A stretch of DNA of 8,755 nt from Lachnospiraceae bacterium (GTDB lineage Bacteria; Bacillota; Clostridia; Lachnospirales; Lachnospiraceae): assembly GCA_009774175.1 (NCBI GenBank), contig VSNG01000046.1:1-8755 (forward strand), written 5' to 3'. A model generated the notes under the pieces. It saw only the letters and a program-made list of their open reading frames with translations. It was not told the origin of the DNA and did not search any database. Shown in pieces: positions 1 to 7,299 of this stretch; the stretch's first letter is position 1; each line of letters starts with the position of its first letter. The translations under genes and the position numbers were made by a program.

Positions 1-62
1 CAAAGCAGAGCAATCGGTTAAATTAAGAGTTTACGATTATAAAAGTTTAAAAACACACTTGA

Positions 63-710
63 CAACACGTCCCTGAATCGGGTTATGGGGACGGCGTGCA
101 GTTCTATTGGAAACTGTATAGAAAAGATACGGCTGGAACGCCGGAGCCCGGAGAGGAGGATTGTTGTGCCGAGGGAGATATGCGGGGCGATAATGGACAG
201 GGGGATTGGTTTGAAATGAGTTTCGCCCCGTTTTTTGAGGAGAACGGATTTTATTATGTGGCGGTGGCCGCGGCAGGAGATGGGATAGAACATGCAGACA
301 GTCCTTATGCGGTGTCAGATGTGTTTGAGTACAGGGGGGCAGATGCGCCGGCGCTTCCTGTGCCCACAGATCTGGCATGGAAGATTGTTGAGGAAGAGAA
401 GGACGGCATATCTGAAAGAACCTATTGGGCCACATGGGGCAACATCGACGAGTATATGGACAGCGACAATTTTGATGTGTGCGTATATGATCAGGACGGG
501 AATTATGTCATGAATAATATCTGGACGAAGGAAGAGATTCTGGAAAGGGGCAATGGTGGAATCAAGATTCGGAAAGAGTTTCTCTCGGATCGGGACGGTT
601 CATATCGGTTTACGGTTCAGGCGCTGACCTCCAGACCCAATGAATATAATAGCAGTCCCATGCCGGATCCTGTGCCGGAAGAATATTTCAGTCCATGGTA
701 TTCGAATTAA
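63..710 (+). pseudogene. 5'-truncated surface protein remnant with two FN3-like domains
   Basis: The frame is open from 63, just after a TGA at 60-62, to TAA at 708-710. The first possible start is GTG at 96, which has no Shine-Dalgarno sequence and no signal peptide after it. The protein has two tandem beta-sandwich-like segments. The first begins mid-domain (VQFYWKLYRKD) and ends near YYVAVAAAGD. The second runs from LPVPTDLAW to GSYRFTVQALTSRP and has the Pro-Leu-Trp opening and Tyr-x-Phe-x-Val-x-Ala closing strand typical of fibronectin type III domains in Clostridia surface proteins. The first domain lacks its opening strand, so I infer that the promoter, signal peptide and N-terminus have been lost. 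The ORF could instead be a short intact protein from GTG 96, but I think this less likely. No specific function can be assigned. Confidence 0.55.
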
Positions 711-720
711 TTTTCTGAAT

Positions 721-737
721 GTCGCCTGGCGGTAGAC
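721..737 (+). promoter_or_regulatory. Imperfect inverted repeat, candidate activator site A
   Basis: The 17-bp element GTCGCCTGGCGGTAGAC has the same length and the same right half (GGTAGAC) as the perfect palindrome at 8402-8418 and matches it at 12 of 17 positions. The flanks also agree: AAT-G/AAT before it and C/T-AAAA after it. It lies exactly 21 nt upstream of the TATAAT at 759-764, so its centre falls near -42 of the expected transcript. That is the usual place for an activator that contacts RNA polymerase at a weak -35. The identity of the binding protein is unknown. Confidence 0.5.
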
Positions 738-764
738 CAAAAGCTTAAATACAAGTTGTATAAT
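736..764 (+). promoter_or_regulatory. Promoter of the secreted protein gene
   Basis: A perfect TATAAT lies at 759-764. The position 17 nt upstream (736-741, ACCAAA) is a poor -35 match and overlaps the inverted repeat at 721-737. A consensus -10 without a -35, beside an upstream repeat, suggests that transcription depends on an activator. The start codon follows about 75 nt downstream. Confidence 0.6.
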
Positions 765-838
765 AACTGGGATAAAGGATCGGCAGATGATCCATGACAA
801 CTGCCGGGAACACAGATCATTAAGGAGGATATGATGAC

Positions 839-1873
839 ATGAAGAGGAAATTGTTGAAAAAAGTCGCTTTATTTGCCATGACGGCGGCACTGTGCGTGGG
901 CGCGTTTGTACCTGTGACGGCGCAAGCGGCTGAGGCATCAGCGGAATCTCTTGTCGGGGATTGGTATTGTGCCGGTTTCGATGGGATGACATGGAGCGGT
1001 ATGACAAGTGACGGTATGCTGCATTTTAAGGAGAATGGCACATATGACGATATGTGGGGGCACTCTAAGGTATACCATATGGAAGCGGGTTCCCTAAATA
1101 TAGAGGGCAGTACGGAGTCTTATGATTTCTGGGGAGGATGGCCGGAGGATAAGACAATTGACGACGCAAAAAGCAATGATTCCAATGTACAGATATTTAT
1201 CATGCGTGGCAGTGACCGTATGGAATACGGTAATTTGACGTGGGATTCGAGCAATAATTATTGGGAATGGAATGACACAGCTACTTGGACAAGGGTGAAG
1301 GAGAGCACGCCTAAGAAGTCCAAGAAGTCCCGTGCGGAAAAAGAAGCAGAAGAGGCTGAGAGACTTAAGGCCGAGGAGGAGAGAAAAGCGCTGGAGCAGG
1401 CGAGCAGGGAAGCGGTGCGTCTGGAAGGGGAAGCGGCAGAACTGGGATTTAAGAATGCTGCGCAGATGCAGGATGCGAAGGCGGCAGGTAAATCTGCGGA
1501 CGAGTATTATAACAATGCGGTAGTGACCACAGAGGGCATTGAGAATGCGGTGCCGGTGGCCCAGGGCGGAAAGCTGATTATTGACGGACAGACTACGAAC
1601 GCGTCCGCCACCATCTCAAAGGTATCCTCCGTCTATGTGGATTCCGTCCGCGCGGCACGGGAGGGCACGGTATTAAATGTTGTGGATGTGCAGTTCCCGG
1701 CTTTGGAGGCGGTTGTTAATTTCTATATGCCCGGCGTGAAAGCTGGAGACAACATTACGGCGGCACAGTATGTTGACGGCACATGGACAGATGTGGAAGC
1801 AGTGGAAGTGAGAGCAGATCATGTTGTTTTGAATTTAAAGAGCAATGGCGTTGTCGCATTTCTTATGAAATAA
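839..1873 (+). CDS. Secreted protein with lipocalin-like N-domain, coiled coil and C-terminal beta domain
   Basis: This 344-residue protein starts at ATG 839, with AAGGAGG at 822-828 and a 10-nt spacer. Residues 1-30 are a clear Sec signal peptide: KRK, then a hydrophobic core, with cleavage expected after AQA. Residues 38-152 form an aromatic-rich, probably beta domain (GDWYC, LHFKENGTYDD) resembling small lipocalin-like extracellular domains. Residues 158-202 are highly charged (Lys, Glu, Ala, Arg) and should form a coiled coil. Residues 230-344 form a second beta-rich domain (LNVVDVQFP, VNFYMPGV, VVLNLKSNGVVAFLM) of a kind I associate with secreted Lachnospiraceae proteins. There is no LPXTG anchor, lipobox or C-terminal membrane helix, so it is probably released or held non-covalently. 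It has its own promoter and terminator. Its role is unknown; a binding or scaffold function at the cell surface is only an inference. Confidence 0.85.
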   Translation: MKRKLLKKVALFAMTAALCVGAFVPVTAQAAEASAESLVGDWYCAGFDGMTWSGMTSDGMLHFKENGTYDDMWGHSKVYHMEAGSLNIEGSTESYDFWGGWPEDKTIDDAKSNDSNVQIFIMRGSDRMEYGNLTWDSSNNYWEWNDTATWTRVKESTPKKSKKSRAEKEAEEAERLKAEEERKALEQASREAVRLEGEAAELGFKNAAQMQDAKAAGKSADEYYNNAVVTTEGIENAVPVAQGGKLIIDGQTTNASATISKVSSVYVDSVRAAREGTVLNVVDVQFPALEAVVNFYMPGVKAGDNITAAQYVDGTWTDVEAVEVRADHVVLNLKSNGVVAFLMK

Positions 1874-1908
1874 GCCGGACATCGGTCTGCATGAAATAAG
1901 GATAAGGG

Positions 1909-1947
1909 AAAGGAGCTTGTGGCCTGTTGGGGCTGCAGGCTCCTTTT
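1909..1947 (+). terminator. Intrinsic terminator after the secreted protein gene
   Basis: The arm at 1909-1924 (AAAGGAGCTTGTGGCC) pairs over 16 bp, including several G-T pairs, with 1931-1946 (GGCTGCAGGCTCCTTT) across a 6-nt loop. It ends in a short TTTT run at 1944-1947. The run is short, so termination may be incomplete, but the stem is long and well placed 35 nt after the stop codon. Confidence 0.7.
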
Positions 1948-1974
1948 GGTATCCGTACAGATTCCTTTGCAGAG

Positions 1975-2004
1975 TTGTTTGTCCCTCGGAAACTGTGATA
2001 TAAT
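1975..2004 (+). promoter_or_regulatory. Extended -10 promoter of the lipoprotein gene
   Basis: TTGTTT at 1975-1980 serves as -35. After an 18-nt spacer comes TATAAT at 1999-2004, preceded by TG at 1996-1997, which gives the extended TGnTATAAT form. It lies between the upstream terminator and the GTG start at 2062. Confidence 0.65.
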
Positions 2005-2061
2005 GGTCGCAGAGAAAAACAAGCGACTGCTATCCATAGGCTGGATCAGAGGAGGCATATA

Positions 2062-3456
2062 GTGGGAAAGAAGATAACAGAAAGAAACAGGGTATTGGCG
2101 GGGGCTTTGCTGTGCGGCATCATCGCGCTGGCCGGATGCGGCGGGAAGGAAGCTCCCATGGAGCAGTTCGATCATGAGCCCATGGAGCAGCCCGCAGTGG
2201 AGGATGGCGATGCGTCTGCAGACGGGACGAATGATTCTGCATTGGAAGATGAGGGTATCATGGACAGTGCGGATGTAGAAAATACGGCGGCGGATTCTGA
2301 CGAAGAAAGCGCAGAAAAGGCGCAGGCGTTGTATGAGGCGCAGATCAGGCATTATTACGGCGGCGTGCTGTCACAGATCATTGCGGCAAGGCAACTTCCC
2401 GACGGGGAATTGGACACTTATTCTCTAGATGCAGGTTTTGGGGAGATGCGGGACAACCACTTTGCCGTGACGGATATCGATGGGGACGACAGAGAGGAGC
2501 TGATCGTCAGTTATTCCAATGCCTCCATGGCAGGCATGATGGCGATTATCTATGACTATGATCCTGTTCTCGGAGAACTAAAGCGGGAATTTACAGAGTT
2601 TCCGGCTCTCACCTGTTATGATAACGGCATTATCAGGGTGGAAGATTCCCATAATCACAGCAGGGGGGAATTTTGGCCCTTTACCCTCTATCAATATCAG
2701 CCGGACAGCGACAGGTACGTGCAGACCGCCTATGTAAGTACCTGGGATAAAGAAATCGTGGATGAATGGACCGAGGGACATCCGTTTTCCGATGAGCTGG
2801 ATGCTGACGGCGACGGCACTTTGTTCAACATTTCAGAGGGTGCGGAAGCTACTTATGAGTATGAGGACTTCAAGTATAATCAGGCGGACTTTGAAAAATG
2901 GTACGACGGGATTATGGAGGGCGCAAAGGAACTTTCCATCGACTATCAGCCCTTGGAATATGAGTCCTTTGCGGATTTTACACCTGCTTATCTGAAACTG
3001 AAAGCAGAGGAAGCGGGCAGGGAACGGACGGACAAGGAAGCCGATCTGGGTCTGCTTATTCTCAACGAGGATCATTTTCTGGATGTGGCTCGGACCCTTC
3101 TTTCCGAGAAGTATGATGTGCTGATCGAACAGCCGGAGCAGGATTTTGAGGAGTATACAGTGGGTCTGCTTGCCGATAGAGAAGTTTTTACTTTCACAGC
3201 ATTGAATGCCGGGGATCTCAGTTATTCCGGCGAGAAGGTGGGAGATGTGACGATCTTCGGTATTTATCCGGGAATCAGTGTGGACGGCGCATGGGAAAAA
3301 CTGAAGGCCTACGGTTTTTATGCTTCACCCTATGGGGAAGTGGAAAACTGCCTCATTACAGGGGAAGGATTTGGCAATGTGAGCATCTGGTTTTCGGCGG
3401 AGGATAATCTCGTGACGGAGATCACTGTAGGGCCGTTTTGCGCTTTCGCGGGGTGA
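2062..3456 (+). CDS. Acidic lipoprotein with a Ca-binding-like loop
   Basis: This 464-residue protein starts at GTG 2062, with AGGAGG at 2050-2055 and a 6-nt spacer. The N-terminus has basic residues, a hydrophobic stretch and the lipobox LAGC with the lipidated Cys at 26, so the product should be anchored on the outer face of the membrane. Residues 28-85 are a low-complexity linker rich in Asp, Glu, Ala and Ser. Around 134-148 lies FAVTDIDGDDREELIV, a D-x-D-G-D loop followed by a strand, as seen in VCBS/FG-GAP-like and EF-hand-like calcium loops. A second acidic stretch, DADGDG, occurs near 248-253. The last 70 residues (FGIYPGISVDGAWEKLKAYGF, then a beta strand ending in NLVTEITVG) resemble a small domain seen at the C-terminus of other Clostridia lipoproteins. 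It appears to be monocistronic. No enzyme signature is visible, and the function is unknown. Confidence 0.85.
   Translation: MGKKITERNRVLAGALLCGIIALAGCGGKEAPMEQFDHEPMEQPAVEDGDASADGTNDSALEDEGIMDSADVENTAADSDEESAEKAQALYEAQIRHYYGGVLSQIIAARQLPDGELDTYSLDAGFGEMRDNHFAVTDIDGDDREELIVSYSNASMAGMMAIIYDYDPVLGELKREFTEFPALTCYDNGIIRVEDSHNHSRGEFWPFTLYQYQPDSDRYVQTAYVSTWDKEIVDEWTEGHPFSDELDADGDGTLFNISEGAEATYEYEDFKYNQADFEKWYDGIMEGAKELSIDYQPLEYESFADFTPAYLKLKAEEAGRERTDKEADLGLLILNEDHFLDVARTLLSEKYDVLIEQPEQDFEEYTVGLLADREVFTFTALNAGDLSYSGEKVGDVTIFGIYPGISVDGAWEKLKAYGFYASPYGEVENCLITGEGFGNVSIWFSAEDNLVTEITVGPFCAFAG
2155..2190 (+). repeat. Short direct repeat inside the lipoprotein linker
   Basis: The 12-mer CCCATGGAGCAG occurs at 2155-2166 and again at 2179-2190, exactly 24 nt apart. 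It encodes Pro-Met-Glu-Gln twice, just after the lipidated cysteine. It is in frame and fits slippage-driven growth of the flexible linker. Confidence 0.6.
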
Positions 3457-3483
3457 CGGGATCAGATAGGGAAAGAGTGCCGT

Positions 3484-3834
3484 CTATAAAAAACCGTTGG
3501 TTATAAAGTACAATAGAAGAACAGCTAAAACAATTAATCCGAGCCAGAGATAACCATTCGTGTGACGTTTCGTGTATGCGGATGGTGTTTCTTTTATCTG
3601 TTCCGTATGATCAGGTGCGGAAGGTTCTTCTGCAGGAGAGCCTCCAAACAAAATATAATCCGTGCTGACCCGATACAATTCTGATAGCTGTATCAGGTTA
3701 TTGATATCAGGGTTTGCTGTGCTGTTTTCCCATTTTGAAACGGCCTGTCTGGAAATGTTTAATTCTTCGGCAAGTTCTTCCTGCGAGTAACCAGCCTTTT
3801 TGCGAAGTTCTCTTAAACGTTCATTCAGTTCCAT
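3484..3834 (-). CDS. XRE-family regulator with C-terminal membrane anchor
   Basis: I chose ATG 3834 (MELNERLREL) over the upstream ATG at 3882 because AGGAGG (plus-strand CCTCCT, 3840-3845) sits 5 nt before it. This gives 116 residues. Residues 3-60 form a classic HTH_3 (Cro/CI-like) domain: LRELRKKAGYSQEELAEELNISRQAVSKWE, followed by the usual helix with NLIQLSELYRVSTDYILF. A polar linker follows, and then one hydrophobic segment (LWLGLIVLAVLLLYFIT) near the C-terminus, so the DNA-binding domain is probably tethered to the inner face of the membrane. The gene begins 47 nt downstream of the CPBP protease gene on the same strand, which suggests co-transcription. Such membrane-bound XRE proteins are common in Clostridia. 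The target DNA is unknown. Confidence 0.85.
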   Translation of the reverse strand: MELNERLRELRKKAGYSQEELAEELNISRQAVSKWENSTANPDINNLIQLSELYRVSTDYILFGGSPAEEPSAPDHTEQIKETPSAYTKRHTNGYLWLGLIVLAVLLLYFITNGFL

Positions 3835-3881
3835 GGAATCCTCCTTTTTGGGGCAATCATACCTTCGCAGTAAGCATGACA

Positions 3882-4652
3882 TTAGTCGGATATGTGTTCT
3901 TGCGGCTTACAGAAAAGACAGAGTAATGCGGACATAAGCCCAAGAATAGTGAAGGTCAGTAAAAAGCCTGTGTTTTCAGTATCGGCTGGTAAAACCATTA
4001 CAATTGTATTCTGCCAACTGTGAAAAAGCATACATAGCAGGACGCTTTTTGTCAACAGATAAATGGCAGTGAGAATAAAGCCGGTCAAAAGACCGATTAT
4101 CGCGTAAGATATGAAATTTTGCCCTTCCTGCGTTGTTCCGGGAAGAAAGAAATATGGCAGATGCCAGAGTATCCACAGGATACTGACTGCGGTGGAGGAG
4201 ATGAGAACGTGGCGCCTTCTGTACAGACAGGGAAGCAGGTAGCCGCGCCAACCGGCTTCTTCCAGACCGCCGCCGAGCAGAAGCTGCCCCACAAAAACGG
4301 ATAAAAAGTCTTGTATTGTGAGTGAAGTATCAGGCAGGCGGAAGAGATAGAAATTTAAAAACTGCACAGTGAATAAGAGAAAAACGATGAGATATCGGAC
4401 AACTCCGCAGGAATTTCCCAGAAAAAAGCGCCGTAGAAAATGACCGGCCGTCAGATATTTTTTGAATAAAAAGAGCGCGCAGATCAAAGGTGAGGCATTT
4501 TCAAGAAAATCCAATACGGTATGCAGGATTCTGTATGCCCTGTAATCTGCTATTTCCATTAGGGCGGCACAGCCCCATGTTGTGACAAAGACGCTGATAA
4601 TAAACAGAAACGGTTTGTAATGTAAATTCTCTTTTTGAAGTGTGTGATTCAT
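3882..4652 (-). CDS. CPBP family intramembrane metalloprotease
   Basis: Start ATG 4652 (MNHTLQKENL) has AAAGAGG (plus strand 4662-4668) 9 nt before it; the longer reading frame to 4763 lacks a comparable site. The product has 256 residues and several hydrophobic helices. The three signatures of the CPBP (CAAX protease/bacteriocin-processing, Abi) family are present: EEAGWR with E131, E132 and R136; HLPYF with H164; and FHSWQN with H211 and N215. The glutamates and histidines are those expected to bind the catalytic metal within the membrane. Family members process prenylated proteins or peptides or give self-immunity to bacteriocins, but no substrate is evident here. The XRE regulator follows in the same operon, so the pair may form a regulatory unit. 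Confidence 0.88.
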   Translation of the reverse strand: MNHTLQKENLHYKPFLFIISVFVTTWGCAALMEIADYRAYRILHTVLDFLENASPLICALFLFKKYLTAGHFLRRFFLGNSCGVVRYLIVFLLFTVQFLNFYLFRLPDTSLTIQDFLSVFVGQLLLGGGLEEAGWRGYLLPCLYRRRHVLISSTAVSILWILWHLPYFFLPGTTQEGQNFISYAIIGLLTGFILTAIYLLTKSVLLCMLFHSWQNTIVMVLPADTENTGFLLTFTILGLMSALLCLFCKPQEHISD

Positions 4653-4714
4653 TTGTTTTTTCCTCTTTCCCAGTTTTTTTGATAGAAAGAATGATACAGA
4701 AGTCAGGCGGTTGC

Positions 4715-4745
4715 ATACCACCAACTTTTGATGGAATTTTGTCAA
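4715..4745 (-). promoter_or_regulatory. Candidate promoter of the CPBP-XRE operon
   Basis: On the minus strand a perfect TTGACA (plus TGTCAA, 4740-4745) is followed after 19 nt by TGGTAT (plus ATACCA, 4715-4720). The spacer is longer than ideal and the -10 is weak, so this is only a candidate. It lies about 60 nt upstream of the chosen start. Confidence 0.4.
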
Positions 4746-4814
4746 CGTGTGGTTGCAGGACAATCAGATTGCGGGAAAATATATTTCATATTTATCAAAT
4801 AGGAAATATGGGTA

Positions 4815-4843
4815 TTGAGCAATTCCTACTAATCTGGTATACT
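4815..4843 (+). promoter_or_regulatory. Promoter of the transsulfuration operon
   Basis: TTGAGC at 4815-4820, a 17-nt spacer and TATACT at 4838-4843, preceded by TG at 4835-4836 (extended -10), make a good housekeeping promoter. The leader to ATG 4902 is only about 50 nt, too short for a SAM riboswitch or T-box, so control is more likely by a protein acting at the promoter. Confidence 0.7.
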
Positions 4844-4901
4844 TAATAGAAAAATAAACCTGATTCGTAACAGAACGGACGGGGAGATACAGGAGGAGAG
4901 T

Positions 4902-6080
4902 ATGGCAAGGGGAATCGGAACGAAATGTATTCACTTGGAGGAGGATGGGGCGCGGCTTGCCCATTACGGCGCGATCAGCTATCCGATCTACCAGACGGCC
5001 ACCTACGCACATCCGGCGGTAGGGGAGAGCACCGGCTTTGATTACAGCAGACTGCAGAACCCGACAAGGGAGCAGGTGGAAAAGGTGGTGGCTTCTCTGG
5101 AAAACGGGATCGACGCGTTGGCGCTGTCCTCGGGCATGGCTGCTATTTCCCTGATGATGGAACTGTTTACGCCCGGCGATCATCTGATTGTGGATGCGGA
5201 CTTATACGGCGGGAGCATCCGTCTGTTTGAGCACGTTTCACGGAAAAACGGCGTTGACTTTACGAGCATTGACTGCTATAAAGAGAATATAGAAAATTAT
5301 ATCAAAGAGAATACGAAGGCGGTCTATATTGAGACGCCCACCAACCCGATGATGCATGTGACAGATATCAGAAAGACGGCGGAGATTGCAAGGCGGCACG
5401 GCGTGCTTTTGATCGTGGACAACACATTTTTGTCTCCTTATTTCCAAAATCCCCTTGACCTTGGCGCGGACATTGTGATCCACAGCGGCACGAAATATCT
5501 GGGTGGGCACAACGATACGCTGGCAGGTTTTCTTGTTACTAACAGGGAGGACGTGAGGGAGAGGCTGCGCTTTCTGATTAAGACCACGGGAGCGGGACTT
5601 GCGCCTCTCGACAGCTGGCTTATTCTGCGCGGCATCAAAACCCTTGGTGTCCGCATGGAAAAAGCGCAAGAGAACGCAAAGCGGATCGCGGAGTGGCTTA
5701 AGGAGCAGCCAGGTGTGACCGAGGTTATCTATCCGGGCCTTGCGGAGCACCCGGGGCATGAAATTATGAAGAGACAGGCGAGCGGTTTTGGGGCTATGCT
5801 TACTTTTCAACTGGAGAGCAGAGAGTTTGCCCTGGCAGTTTTGGAGAAGGTGAAGTTAATTCAGTACGCAGAGAGCCTCGGCGGGGTGGAGACCCTGATT
5901 ACTTATCCGGCCACACAGACCCACGCCGACGTCCCGCAGGAGATCAGGGAGCGGAACGGTATCACAGAGAGCACCCTTCGCATGTCGGTGGGCATCGAGG
6001 ACGGGGACGATCTGTTAAATGAGCTGGCAGAAGTGTTCCGGGAGACAGAGGCGCAGAAAAAGAGCAGAGAGAATCTTTGA
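4902..6080 (+). CDS. metB: Cystathionine gamma-synthase-like PLP enzyme (Cys/Met metabolism)
   Basis: This 392-residue protein has the normal length for the family, with AGGAGG at 4891-4896 placed 5 nt before ATG. It belongs to the gamma-family of PLP enzymes. YSRLQNPTR at 48-56 and SGM at 77-79 bind cofactor phosphate, D173 (IVDNTF) contacts the pyridine nitrogen, and K198 in SGTKYLGGHND is the Schiff-base lysine. R360 (LRMSVGIED) should bind the substrate carboxylate. From family knowledge, D47 before the Tyr aligns with Asp45 of E. coli cystathionine gamma-synthase, where cystathionine gamma-lyases have Glu. E324 (AESLGGVETL) matches its Glu325. These favour joining an O-acyl-homoserine with cysteine to give cystathionine in the cytoplasm. 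Gamma-lyase or sulfhydrylase activity cannot be excluded. The next gene, 19 nt downstream, encodes a C-S lyase that would carry out the following step. Confidence 0.85.
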   Translation: MARGIGTKCIHLEEDGARLAHYGAISYPIYQTATYAHPAVGESTGFDYSRLQNPTREQVEKVVASLENGIDALALSSGMAAISLMMELFTPGDHLIVDADLYGGSIRLFEHVSRKNGVDFTSIDCYKENIENYIKENTKAVYIETPTNPMMHVTDIRKTAEIARRHGVLLIVDNTFLSPYFQNPLDLGADIVIHSGTKYLGGHNDTLAGFLVTNREDVRERLRFLIKTTGAGLAPLDSWLILRGIKTLGVRMEKAQENAKRIAEWLKEQPGVTEVIYPGLAEHPGHEIMKRQASGFGAMLTFQLESREFALAVLEKVKLIQYAESLGGVETLITYPATQTHADVPQEIRERNGITESTLRMSVGIEDGDDLLNELAEVFRETEAQKKSRENL

Positions 6081-6099
6081 GGTGAGGAAAGGAATTGAG

Positions 6100-7290
6100 A
6101 TGGCGGAGAGAAACCTTGACTTTGATCAGATAATAGAAAGGAAAAATACCAGATCCTTAAAATATGATTTTGCGGCAAGCTATGGTATGCCGGAGGATGT
6201 ACTGCCGCTGTGGGTGGCAGATATGGATTTTAAAACCTCCTCCTACATAGAGGATGCGCTGGTGGAGCGGGTGAGGGAGGGCATCTTTGGCTACAGTGAG
6301 GTGCAGACTCCTTATTTTGAGATTGTGAGGGACTGGATGGTAAAACATCATGACTGGCGGCCGGAGGAGAGCTGGCTTGTTAAGACGCCGGGAGTGGTGA
6401 CGGCGCTTGCCATGGCTGTGAAAGCTTACACGGAGCCAGGCGACGCAGTGCTGATACAGCTTCCGGTCTATTACCCTTTTTCCGAGGTGATTGAGGATAA
6501 CGGCAGACGCGTTGTGAGCAACACCCTGTACAGGGGAGAGGACAACCGCTATCATATTGATTTTGAGGACTTTGAGAAAAAAGTGGTGGAGAATCAGATC
6601 AGGCTGTTTTTCCTCTGCAATCCCCACAATCCCGTAGGGCGTGTCTGGACGGAAGAAGAGCTGATCCGTCTGGGGGATATCTGTGTGGCTCATGGCGTGA
6701 TTGTGGTGAGCGATGAGATTCATCATGATTTTATATTCAGGGGCAGACACTCCGTGTTTGCAAACCTGAAAAAGAAGTATGAAGATATCAGTATTATCTG
6801 CACCTCCCCGAGCAAGACCTTTAATCTGGCGACAATGGTGATGTCGAATATTTTTATTCCCAGCCGGGATTTGCGGAAACGTTTCCGGAAACAGCTTGAC
6901 GCGGCGGGGATCAGCCAGCTTGGCGTGATGGGGCTGATTGCCTGTGAGACGGCCTACGGAAAGGGGGAGGAGTGGTATCTTGACATGCTCGAATATGTCC
7001 GTGGCAACATCGAGTTTGTTAAGTCTTATGTGGAGGAAAAACTGCCGGGCGTCACCATGACGGAGCATGAGGGAACCTATCTTGTCTGGCTGGATTTTGC
7101 AGGGACCGGGCTTTCCGTAGAAGAACTGGACGACCTGATGATTCATAAGGCAAAGCTGTGGCTGGACAGCGGCAAAATCTTTGGGGACAGTGGAAGGGGC
7201 TTCCAGAGAATCAATGTAACGTGCCCGAGAAGCGTGCTGCAGGATGCCATGGACAGGATCAGGACAGCTTTGACAGGTGTAGAAGGATGA
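6100..7290 (+). CDS. patB: MalY/PatB-type cystathionine beta-lyase (C-S lyase)
   Basis: Start ATG 6100 (MAERNLDFDQ) has AAAGGA at 6088-6093 with a 6-nt spacer; the longer frame from 6019 overlaps the previous gene and begins with non-homologous sequence. The 396-residue product is a fold-type I PLP aminotransferase-like enzyme of the MalY/PatB group. The opening FDQIIERKNTRSLKYD and LPLWVADMDF are typical. NPHNPVGR (174-181), SDEIHHDF (D205) and K239 in SPSKTFNL form the cofactor site, and R377 in NVTCPRS binds the substrate carboxylate. The likely reaction splits cystathionine to homocysteine, pyruvate and ammonia; related enzymes also release H2S from cysteine. It is cytoplasmic and lies in an operon with the upstream synthase, which supports a biosynthetic transsulfuration role. 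Its stop is only 9 nt from the end of the convergent superoxide dismutase gene, with no terminator visible. Confidence 0.9.
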   Translation: MAERNLDFDQIIERKNTRSLKYDFAASYGMPEDVLPLWVADMDFKTSSYIEDALVERVREGIFGYSEVQTPYFEIVRDWMVKHHDWRPEESWLVKTPGVVTALAMAVKAYTEPGDAVLIQLPVYYPFSEVIEDNGRRVVSNTLYRGEDNRYHIDFEDFEKKVVENQIRLFFLCNPHNPVGRVWTEEELIRLGDICVAHGVIVVSDEIHHDFIFRGRHSVFANLKKKYEDISIICTSPSKTFNLATMVMSNIFIPSRDLRKRFRKQLDAAGISQLGVMGLIACETAYGKGEEWYLDMLEYVRGNIEFVKSYVEEKLPGVTMTEHEGTYLVWLDFAGTGLSVEELDDLMIHKAKLWLDSGKIFGDSGRGFQRINVTCPRSVLQDAMDRIRTALTGVEG

Positions 7291-7299
7291 GCAGTGTGG

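Noticed and set aside
59..88. TTGACA at 59-64 as a promoter for the FN3-like remnant
   Set aside because: The hexamer at the right distance (TTATGG) is poor, the -10 would lie within the open frame, and no ribosome binding site precedes the GTG.
831..842. Tiny frame ATG-ATG-ACA-TGA overlapping the secreted protein start
   Set aside because: It lies only 2 nt after the AGGAGG, and such a three-codon frame most likely arose by chance.
3457..3490. GACGG/CCGTC arms between the convergent lipoprotein and XRE genes as a terminator
   Set aside because: The stem is only 5 bp with a loop over 20 nt, and no T run follows on either strand.
4844..4901. Riboswitch or T-box in the leader of the transsulfuration operon
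   Set aside because: The leader is only about 50-58 nt and shows no terminator hairpin or conserved box.
6157..7146. Long minus-strand open frame of 329 codons opposite the C-S lyase gene
   Set aside because: It lies almost wholly antisense to a clearly recognisable PLP enzyme, is rich in His, Arg and Pro, and has no recognisable domain.
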